DNA of 64,000 bases from a bacterium (GTDB taxonomy: Bacteria; JAJVIF01), in the NCBI GenBank assembly GCA_022072165.1, contig JAJVIF010000001.1, forward strand, positions 1,302,001 to 1,366,000, written 5' to 3'. Every line of letters starts with the position of its first letter. The stretch's first letter is position 1. The notes under the pieces were generated by a model that was not told the DNA's origin, ran no database searches, and saw nothing but the letters and a program-made list of their open reading frames with translations. Below are positions 57,454 through 64,000 of the stretch, piece after piece. A program made the position numbers and the translations under genes.

Positions 57454-58341
57454 TTAGCGAAAAGAGTAGTCCTCTGCCGTGTCCCGATACGCCACGAGCG
57501 GGGGCGCGTCGGGATCAGGGGCCAGTTCGGCCAGCGCTGCGGGATTCTCTTCCAGCCACTGCCAGACTTGTGCGGCGATAGCCAGGAGCTCATCGTGGGG
57601 CTCCGCATCGAAGGCGCGCATCCGGTACCGGCCATAGACCCAGGAGAACGCCGGCATCGGCCACGGGGACCGGCCGGGCTGCAGGGTCTCCCAGCCAAAG
57701 TTGCCATCTTCCGGCCAGGCCCGGGCCTGCGACAACAGACGTCGTACCTGGTCCGGGGAGGGGCGTGCGAAGGGATCGTTCAGCTTGCGCGACCAGACCA
57801 CGGTGGTATCGGCGGTGCGACGCAGCTGACGGGCGAGGAGGCCAATCAGGACGCCATCGTCGGTCATGAGGTCGCCGGCGGCTTCCAGACAGCTCTGGTA
57901 CCAGTGGTCGACGCCGGGCTGTGGGTTCAGCACATAGTTAATGTCGTTGCTCTTGCGGTCGAAGATGCGCCGGGCATCCGGGAGGACTAAGTCGCTGCGT
58001 AACAGCCCCTCTGAGAGGGCGCTGGCTGGGCTGATGTGGACCAGGGTCCCTTCAGAACGAACGCTGGGATTCGCGGCTGCCCATGCTTCCCAGTCTTTGT
58101 GGTGGGTCAGGACCTCGACCAGGAAGGCAGCGGCCAGGGAACTGGGGGGGACATTGAACTTTTCCCCCGCTGCCCGGATGTAGAGCAGGTTCGCCCCCTC
58201 AGGTCCCCGGGCCCGATGCCAGGCGCTTGCGATCCGCTCGGGCATCGTGCGGGGAGCATTCACCGCCTGGTCAGCGCGAGCGCTCGTGGGTATGATCAGG
58301 AGCAGGGAGCAGAGGCTCAGAGCCCGGAGCCAGTGACGCAT
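57454..58341 (-). CDS. secreted protein, possibly lysozyme-fold
   Basis: A 295-residue exported protein with a signal peptide cleaved near ARADQ (residue 24). A segment ANLLYIRAAGEKFNVPPSSLAAAFLVEV resembles the helix-Glu region of lytic transglycosylases (a Glu at the end of the helix), but the rest of the catalytic signature is not convincing, so I treat this as a hint only. The C-terminal region contains a Pro-rich WPMPAFSWVYGRYRM stretch. The gene is divergent from the DUF5693 gene. Confidence 0.6.
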   Translation of the reverse strand: MRHWLRALSLCSLLLIIPTSARADQAVNAPRTMPERIASAWHRARGPEGANLLYIRAAGEKFNVPPSSLAAAFLVEVLTHHKDWEAWAAANPSVRSEGTLVHISPASALSEGLLRSDLVLPDARRIFDRKSNDINYVLNPQPGVDHWYQSCLEAAGDLMTDDGVLIGLLARQLRRTADTTVVWSRKLNDPFARPSPDQVRRLLSQARAWPEDGNFGWETLQPGRSPWPMPAFSWVYGRYRMRAFDAEPHDELLAIAAQVWQWLEENPAALAELAPDPDAPPLVAYRDTAEDYSFR

Positions 58342-58457
58342 GCAGCAACCTCCGACCGTACCGGTCCGACTCTCAGGGTACCTGAGAGGAGTCGAATGTC
58401 GCTACTGGCCGTCTGTTTCCCACGGCCCGGCGGCGGGGGTGTGGCATCATCCCTTGC

Positions 58458-60488
58458 ATGTTCACCCGGTCCGCCTGGCTGCTCGCAGGAGTCCTGGGCT
58501 TTCTGACGCTGCTGGGGGTCCTGATCCGGCTGGTGCCCCGGTGGCAGGCGGAGCAGGCGCATCGGCAAGTCGCCATCATTCTCGATTTTCAACAGATGTT
58601 TACCCGCGCGCAGGATGAAGGCTTCCCCATTGAAGACTGGCTCGATGAGCTGAAACTGGCCGGATTCGACCATCTGGCGCTGAGCGAGGACAACCCACTG
58701 TGGCTGGAGCAGCGGGGGTACTGCACGGTGGTCGAGGGCTTCCTGGTTACGAAGTCAGTCCCCCAGAAAGATTTGCACAAAGAAGGCTTTCAGCCACTGC
58801 TGACGCCGGAACAGCAAAAGGCGCAGAAGGCGAAAGAGAAGCCGGAGTTTTCGTTCATCCCCGAGGACAAGCTGGCAGCCCAATTTTTGCAGTTGTCCCA
58901 TGGCGATCTGCATCTGCTGTTCCCGCAGGAACCCGGGGGGGGGAATCTCACGGCTGTACTTGTGGCCCGGGCCGCTGAAATGCGGCTCGGTGCGGCGCGG
59001 GTGACCATTGAGGATCGCCCCGCTGACGGTGTCGTGGTGGTGAGCCTCCGGGGAGATGTCGAAGACCTGGTGAAGCTCGGGCTGGGGTATGTCACGCCGA
59101 CGTATCGGGAGCTCAAGGGTCGGGGGTTCGCTCTCGTACCACGACTCCGCAATCAGCGCGGATTGCCGGTCACGACCCATGTCCAGGCGATCCTGCGGGA
59201 GGCCTGGAAGGTGCAGTCGCCCGGACCAGGACTGCTGATCTTCGAAGGGGATGAGGTGCTGGGCTTTCCGAAGGCGATGCCCGAAACGACAGAAGCGCTG
59301 CAAGCCCAGCCCTGGCTCTTCGGCTTCGTGGAGTTCGCCAAACAAACGGGGGACAAGTCGATAGCGGACCAGATGGTGCCGCACATCGTGCGGGTCCATT
59401 CCATCAGCGACGAGGAAATGGAGATTTACACGCCGGAGCGGGCGTTGCGACGCTATCTGCTGGCAGCGACTGAGCGGAATGTCCGGGCGATTTACCTCAA
59501 GCCCTTCCATATGGAGCTACAGGGAGTGAGCCTGCGTCAGTTCAACACGGAGTACTTCGGACGAGTCCGGACCGCTCTTGAAGGCGCAGGTTTTGCGGTT
59601 AGTTCCATCGACAACGGAACCATCCGCAATGGGTTGGGTCCGTGGCCGGTGCAGGACTTCGTACCGCCCCCCTCGCCACTGCAGAATCTGGCGGCGCTGC
59701 TGGTCGCGTTTTTCGCCCCACTGCTGGCCGTGTCGCTGCTGGCGACCCGCCTCCCCACATTTCTGGACCGCGCCGACCGGGGCGATGGCTTCGGGGCGGG
59801 TGCCATCGCGATCCTCTGGGTCTGGGGCTGGGGACTGGCGGCAGCGCTCCTGGTAGCGGCCCTGTTGTCGGAATCGCATTACATGCTGCAGACGCGGTCG
59901 TTCAGTGGCGTCACCCTGGCGCTCCTGGGACCGGTCGCCTTGTCAGCGGTGCTCTGGGTGCGGATTCTGGTGGCAAATCCCCCTGTCCGGATCTGGGAGC
60001 AGGCGGCCCTCCTGGGGGACTTCCCGGTCCATGTCAAGCATCTGGCAGCCGGAGGCATTGTCCTGCTCGCCGCCATGATCGTCGTGCTGCGGAGCGGCAA
60101 TGAGCCGGTTGGTGGGGTGTCGCCAATTGAGCTTGCCTTCCGCGCGTTTCTCGGGGACCTGCTGGATGTACGCCCCCGCACGAAGGAGTTCCTCATCGGA
60201 CACCCCGCACTGGTCCTGGGGTGTTACCTGCTGTTTCAGTCGCGACGCATCCTTCGTCCGTGGGCTTTCCCGCTCCTGGTGCTGGGACTCCTCGGCACTA
60301 CCAGCTTCATCAACACGTTCCAGCATCTCCACACGCCACTTTCAATCAGCCTCGCACGGACTTTCCTCGCGATGGGAATGGGCGTGGTGCTTGGCGGACT
60401 CGGGGCTATCGTGATTCATCTGGCAGCGCGCTGGTTCCTGCTTCCGGACGCGCCGGTGTCGGGTGACACGGCCATAGAGGCTTCATGA
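58458..60488 (+). CDS. DUF5693 polytopic membrane protein (partner of CsaB)
   Basis: A 676-residue protein with one N-terminal helix (about residues 5-22), a long extracytoplasmic region of about 380 residues and about seven helices from residue 405 on. The architecture and the coupling to csaB (ATGA overlap) match DUF5693 proteins, which lie with csaB in many S-layer and pyruvylated-polymer bacteria. Its role is unknown; transport or modification of a cell-wall polymer has been proposed. The ATG at 58458 has no strong ribosome-binding site. Confidence 0.83.
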   Translation: MFTRSAWLLAGVLGFLTLLGVLIRLVPRWQAEQAHRQVAIILDFQQMFTRAQDEGFPIEDWLDELKLAGFDHLALSEDNPLWLEQRGYCTVVEGFLVTKSVPQKDLHKEGFQPLLTPEQQKAQKAKEKPEFSFIPEDKLAAQFLQLSHGDLHLLFPQEPGGGNLTAVLVARAAEMRLGAARVTIEDRPADGVVVVSLRGDVEDLVKLGLGYVTPTYRELKGRGFALVPRLRNQRGLPVTTHVQAILREAWKVQSPGPGLLIFEGDEVLGFPKAMPETTEALQAQPWLFGFVEFAKQTGDKSIADQMVPHIVRVHSISDEEMEIYTPERALRRYLLAATERNVRAIYLKPFHMELQGVSLRQFNTEYFGRVRTALEGAGFAVSSIDNGTIRNGLGPWPVQDFVPPPSPLQNLAALLVAFFAPLLAVSLLATRLPTFLDRADRGDGFGAGAIAILWVWGWGLAAALLVAALLSESHYMLQTRSFSGVTLALLGPVALSAVLWVRILVANPPVRIWEQAALLGDFPVHVKHLAAGGIVLLAAMIVVLRSGNEPVGGVSPIELAFRAFLGDLLDVRPRTKEFLIGHPALVLGCYLLFQSRRILRPWAFPLLVLGLLGTTSFINTFQHLHTPLSISLARTFLAMGMGVVLGGLGAIVIHLAARWFLLPDAPVSGDTAIEAS

Positions 60489-61600
60489 AGCGACTGGTGC
60501 TGTCCGGGTATTACGGCTACGGCAACCTCGGGGATGAGGCGATTCTTGCCGCGATCCTAGATCAGCTGCGACTCCGTGAAGTGGAGACGGTGGTCCTCTC
60601 CAGCAATCCGGCCTGGACCAGCGAGGTCCATGGCTGTCGGGCGCTGAAGCGGACCGCCCTGGGTCCGGTGACCGGCGCACTGGCGCGGGCCGATCTCTTC
60701 GTGCAGGGCGGGGGGAGTCTCATTCAGGACGCCACGAGCTGGCGGAGTCCGCTGTTCTATCTGGCGCAGTTGCTTCATGCACGGATCGCCGGGACTCCCT
60801 GGATGTTGCTCAGCCAGGGCATCGGTCCCATTCAGCGGGGCTGGTTGCATTACCTGACCCGGGAGACGCTGGTCCATGGCGCGGCGTTGACGCTCCGGGA
60901 CACCGCATCGCTGGCGTGGGCGCTGGGGAATCTCCCCCACGACCTGCCGATCCGGCTGACAGCGGATCCGGTCTTCCTGCTGGAGCCCGCTGATCCCCAA
61001 AGAATCGAGTGGCTAACGGAAACCTCCGGACTGGCGGATGTGCCGCGTCCGTGGGTGTTTGTCTCGGCAAAAGGAAGCACGAAGCATCCGACAGAACGTC
61101 AGGCGTGGATCGAAGGGCTTAATGCGCTGGCGATGGAGATCGGGGGGTCGATCATCCTCGCGCCGTTTTTCCCCACGATGGACCGGGGCTTCACCACGAT
61201 GCTGCAGCGAGAGCTGCAGAGTCCGCAATTGCTGCTCCCCGACACGCTGACACCGCAGGAGATGCTCGGACTCTATGGCCAGGCAGCACTGGTGCTGGCG
61301 GGTCGGCTGCATCCGCTGATTTTCGCGGCGAATCGCCGGGTCCCCTTCGCGGCGATCAGCTACGACCCGAAGATGGACGCCGCCTGCGCGGAGTTCGATT
61401 TGCAGCCCGTGGCACGGCGTCCGCTGCTGGGGTGGAGGACGATGGTCGACGGGATGCTCGATGTCCTGGAAGACACGCGCTGGGAGGAGCGGTACGCGAC
61501 AGTCCTGCCGCTCCTGGAGCGTCGGGCGCTGGACGCTTTTGCGGTGCTGGATCAGGTGCTCGCCGGGGCCTTGCGGGGGAGCGCGGTCACGGTGGATTAG
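60485..61600 (+). CDS. csaB: polysaccharide pyruvyl transferase CsaB
   Basis: CsaB adds pyruvate ketals to a cell-wall polysaccharide, which then anchors SLH-domain surface proteins in Gram-positives and in Deinococcus-Thermus. The 371-residue protein has the family opening GYYGYGNLGDEAIL, QGGGSLIQDATSWRSPLFY and a later LAGRLHPLIFAANRRVPF motif with the catalytic-type histidine. It is translationally coupled to the DUF5693 gene by an ATGA overlap. No SLH protein gene is in the window. Its stop overlaps that of the convergent SpoIIE-type gene by four bases. Confidence 0.9.
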   Translation: MKRLVLSGYYGYGNLGDEAILAAILDQLRLREVETVVLSSNPAWTSEVHGCRALKRTALGPVTGALARADLFVQGGGSLIQDATSWRSPLFYLAQLLHARIAGTPWMLLSQGIGPIQRGWLHYLTRETLVHGAALTLRDTASLAWALGNLPHDLPIRLTADPVFLLEPADPQRIEWLTETSGLADVPRPWVFVSAKGSTKHPTERQAWIEGLNALAMEIGGSIILAPFFPTMDRGFTTMLQRELQSPQLLLPDTLTPQEMLGLYGQAALVLAGRLHPLIFAANRRVPFAAISYDPKMDAACAEFDLQPVARRPLLGWRTMVDGMLDVLEDTRWEERYATVLPLLERRALDAFAVLDQVLAGALRGSAVTVD

Positions 61601-63708
61601 CCGTGGCGCTGCCGCGGTTCGGTGTTGGCCCGTCGGATGAAATGCAGTTCGCTGGAATGTGGATTCACCCAGAGGAAGTCCATTGCCTGCGCGAAGGGGC
61701 GCCAGGGCTGCCCATCATCGAGGAGATACGCCATGCACCGGGACGGGGTGTCGCCCGCCGGAATGCGTGACGTAAGTCCGGGAAGGGCCAGCGCTCCGTG
61801 CCAGAGGAGGTCGTTGTGGCAAACCCGGAAGGTGTAGCCTCCGGTGGGCTGCTGTGATCCCAGCCACTCGGGGAGGATGAGCGGCAGCTGACCGAGAGCG
61901 GCCTCGACCTCCTGCCGGGCACCGAGGTCATGCGCCGCCCAGGTGGCAGCAGGCTGCAGGACGTCAGCGAGCTTCTCGAGGGGGACCTGCGCCCGCTGCT
62001 GCCAGACTCCGGCGTTTCGGGAAAGCACCACCAGGGTGGTGTCATCGCCGACCGGATGGCCCCGCAGATGGGCGTGGAGAGCTTCGAGGAGTTGTTCGCG
62101 GATGATCGGCGCCGGGAAGTCACCGAACGTCTGAAGGATCGCGGTCATCCGCTCCACTCCGAAATGCCCCAGGGACTCCCCGGCTTCGGAAAATCCATCG
62201 GTGTAGAGCACCAATGAGTCGCCGTGTAAGAGCACCTGGTCGGGCGTCTCAAACTCCTGTTCTTCGAAGAGTCCTGCCGGAAACCCCATGGCATCCCAGG
62301 TGGAGACCTCCCCCGTAGCCCCGTGATAGTGGAGGGGATACGGATGGCCTGCTTTGCCGAACTGCACCTGCCCCGTGTCGAGGTCGAGACGCACCAGCAA
62401 GAGGGTGGTGTAGCTGAGGTCGCCCCCGCGCTCCTGATTCCGCTCGGTGAGGCGATTCAGTTCAGCACTCCAGTCAGTGAGGACCTCCGCCAGTGAGGTG
62501 CTGCGTCCCAGTCGTGACAACAGCAGGCTGTACGCCGCCATCATCGTGAGACTGGCCGGCACGCCCCGTCCGGCGACATCCCCGACTGCCAGATGGAGCA
62601 GATCGGCGGAGCGCTCGGCGAGCACAAAGTCCCCGGCGAGTTCGCTGTCGGTGGTGTGGTAGACCGCCAGATTCCAGCCATCGATTTCGGCATCGGCGGG
62701 AAGCAGGCTCCGCTGGATCGTGGCAGCGAGCGAGAGTTCCTGCGCCCGTTGCGAGGCTTCCTGTCGCAGTTGTGTCAGTTGTCGATGCTGGGTAATCGCC
62801 CGGCGCACCAGAACGGACCAGTCCTGTAATGGCCCGGCAATCCCCAGCCAGGGATAGGGAGCGGCCTGACCGAGCAACAAGTAGAGCCGGGAGTCGCCCA
62901 GCCAGCCGCACGGCCAGAGGAAGACGTTGGGGTCGCGGGGGACCGGCCAGTGATGCGCTGCTTCAGCGAGCCATTGATCGCGGGCGGGCTGCAGATCGGT
63001 CAGGGGACGATCCAGCAGCAGGGCATCCAGCAGTCGCCCCGACACCGGCTGCCAGTCACCGGCACTGGTGGATTCGGCATGGCTATGCAGGCTCCCCAGG
63101 CTCCGAAGCCTTCGGTCTGAGTCATCGAGCTCCCAGAGCACGCAGGTCCCCCCGGGAAACAACTGAGCCAGCGCTTCCAGTGCGGACTGGAGCAGCTGCG
63201 GCTCGTCAGTGGCATGCAGGAGATGTGTCGCAAGATCGCCCCGCCAGTCGGCGAGACCACTCAGAGGGGTAGTAGAGCCGCCACTCGCACCGAGAAGTTC
63301 CAACAGGAGTCGCTCGGCCTGTGGGAGCCGATGTCCTGGGGTCCGTGCCCCGCGCAGCAGGAAGGTCTCGTGATTGAGCCGGACCGCCGCCAGTTCGATC
63401 ACCGGATCGCCCGGGAGGGAGAGGAGCGGGGCGGGCGTGGTGGCGAGGTCGAGGACCAGATGCCCACCATCGCGCCAGAGTGTCCGGAGGGGATGGTCCG
63501 GGGCCAGGGGGAGAATCGCCGGGAGCGGAGCAGCGCCCCAGCCAGCGAGGAGGGGGAGCGCCTGGGCTTCGGGTGGTCCTGCGACCAGGAGGAGGTCCGC
63601 CGTGGCGAACCAGGTCCGGGCGGCGAGCAGCAGGTCCGCGGGCAGGAGCGTCGGCCCTGCCGACGAGGGCAGTCCGGGGGGCTCCGGCACCGGGAGGGCA
63701 GCGGTCAC
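61597..63708 (-). CDS. SpoIIE-type PP2C serine phosphatase with unassigned flanking domains
   Basis: A 703-residue cytoplasmic protein. An N-terminal region of about 320 residues has no family I recognise and ends in a coiled coil (QLTQLRQEASQRAQEL). The phosphatase domain covers about residues 340-545, with the metal motifs SELAGDF, VGDVAGRGVPASL, YTDGFSEAG and VGDDTTLVVL; the first carries AGD where GGD is usual. The remaining 150 residues could be a degenerate anti-sigma kinase-like domain, which I cannot confirm. Such phosphatases dephosphorylate anti-sigma antagonists. A GTG start has GGAG six bases upstream. Confidence 0.88.
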   Translation of the reverse strand: MTAALPVPEPPGLPSSAGPTLLPADLLLAARTWFATADLLLVAGPPEAQALPLLAGWGAAPLPAILPLAPDHPLRTLWRDGGHLVLDLATTPAPLLSLPGDPVIELAAVRLNHETFLLRGARTPGHRLPQAERLLLELLGASGGSTTPLSGLADWRGDLATHLLHATDEPQLLQSALEALAQLFPGGTCVLWELDDSDRRLRSLGSLHSHAESTSAGDWQPVSGRLLDALLLDRPLTDLQPARDQWLAEAAHHWPVPRDPNVFLWPCGWLGDSRLYLLLGQAAPYPWLGIAGPLQDWSVLVRRAITQHRQLTQLRQEASQRAQELSLAATIQRSLLPADAEIDGWNLAVYHTTDSELAGDFVLAERSADLLHLAVGDVAGRGVPASLTMMAAYSLLLSRLGRSTSLAEVLTDWSAELNRLTERNQERGGDLSYTTLLLVRLDLDTGQVQFGKAGHPYPLHYHGATGEVSTWDAMGFPAGLFEEQEFETPDQVLLHGDSLVLYTDGFSEAGESLGHFGVERMTAILQTFGDFPAPIIREQLLEALHAHLRGHPVGDDTTLVVLSRNAGVWQQRAQVPLEKLADVLQPAATWAAHDLGARQEVEAALGQLPLILPEWLGSQQPTGGYTFRVCHNDLLWHGALALPGLTSRIPAGDTPSRCMAYLLDDGQPWRPFAQAMDFLWVNPHSSELHFIRRANTEPRQRHG

Positions 63709-63835
63709 GAGGTACTCCAGCAGGCAGGTCGAAGGGAGGCTGACCCGGCAACGGGAGCCCGTGCAACGACCGCACTCGGTTTAGATGCCGGATGGCCCCG
63801 GATTGCTATCGCCGCTTGCTGCCAGTAACCGGGAG

Positions 63836-64000
63836 CTAGTCCGCGATGCTGCGATTGGACTTGTACGCGGCGATCTCTTCCATGTACGGGGTAGCGTCGA
63901 AAATCTGGCAATCGATGACCTTCGCGCTGTTTTGATTGGCTTCGCTGGCCCCGATGTCGTTAATGACATCCTGTCCCCGGAACGCCTGGCCGTAGACGGT
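63836..64000 (-). CDS. unknown protein, 3' end of a gene running off the window
   Basis: The reading frame is open from the window edge to a TAG stop at 63836-63838, giving the last 54 residues: VYGQAFRGQDVINDIGASE, then SAKVIDCQIFDAT and an Arg/Lys-rich tail. I do not recognise the family. The 127 bases between it and the SpoIIE-type gene carry no gene. Confidence 0.55.
   Translation of the reverse strand, partial: TVYGQAFRGQDVINDIGASEANQNSAKVIDCQIFDATPYMEEIAAYKSNRSIAD

Overview
The window is GC-rich bacterial chromosome with no rRNA, tRNA, insertion sequence, prophage or CRISPR array that I can see. It mixes housekeeping genes with an unusually large set of secreted proteins and lipoproteins of unknown function. 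AsmA-like and Bat-like envelope proteins and many lipobox proteins suggest a two-membrane cell. UbiE/UbiX/UbiD homologues without ubiquinone-specific genes suggest menaquinone respiration. The csaB-DUF5693 pair and a DUF2203 protein fit non-proteobacterial lineages such as Armatimonadota or Deinococcota, but the phylum cannot be fixed from this sequence.

Layout. 1-5.8 kb: a small membrane protein, DAHP synthase (shikimate entry), a family 2 glycosyltransferase coupled to a pilin-like membrane protein, a tiny membrane protein and a fused ADP-forming acyl-CoA synthetase. 5.8-10.9 kb: an M48 peptidase, then ubiE-ubiX and ubiD separated by a convergent HDOD gene. 10.9-14.6 kb: rapZ, gap, a small unknown gene and pgk on the minus strand. 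14.7-18.7 kb: a DUF1328 protein and the repair genes uvrA-ogt. 18.8-24.8 kb: a secreted propeller/solute-binding fusion followed 5 bases later by an NtrY-like histidine kinase, then a convergent lipoprotein. 24.9-27.9 kb: ribBA, a lipoprotein, ribH and an unknown gene. 27.9-37 kb: a six-PAS hybrid histidine kinase, two tandem Ig-like lipoproteins, a NifU-domain protein, two secreted proteins built from one repeated module, and a DUF2203 protein. 36.9-43.4 kb: mutY, an AsmA-like protein, holA, two Bat-like von Willebrand A proteins and a polytopic membrane protein. 43.4-48.4 kb: a 2-Cys peroxiredoxin, CstA and several small unknown proteins around a 430-base non-coding region. 48.4-54.9 kb: secreted-protein-rich, with a five-repeat PrcB-like lipoprotein and three tandem paralogous lipoproteins, two with extreme low-complexity tails. 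54.9-64 kb: a methyltransferase, glutamate dehydrogenase, a secreted protein, the DUF5693-csaB pair, a SpoIIE-type phosphatase and a gene running off the end.

Two themes run through the window. First, several housekeeping genes (ubiD, rapZ, holA, mutY, the AsmA-like gene and a small membrane gene) have a TANNNT -10 box only 6-7 bases before the start codon and no Shine-Dalgarno sequence, so they probably make leaderless mRNAs. Genes for secreted proteins more often have clear Shine-Dalgarno sites, and several end in strong hairpin terminators. Second, gene packing is tight: convergent pairs are separated by a few bases or overlap. The most promising novel material is the solute-binding/kinase pair at 18.8-23.8 kb, the PrcB-repeat lipoprotein and the three-member lipoprotein family at 52.3-54.9 kb.
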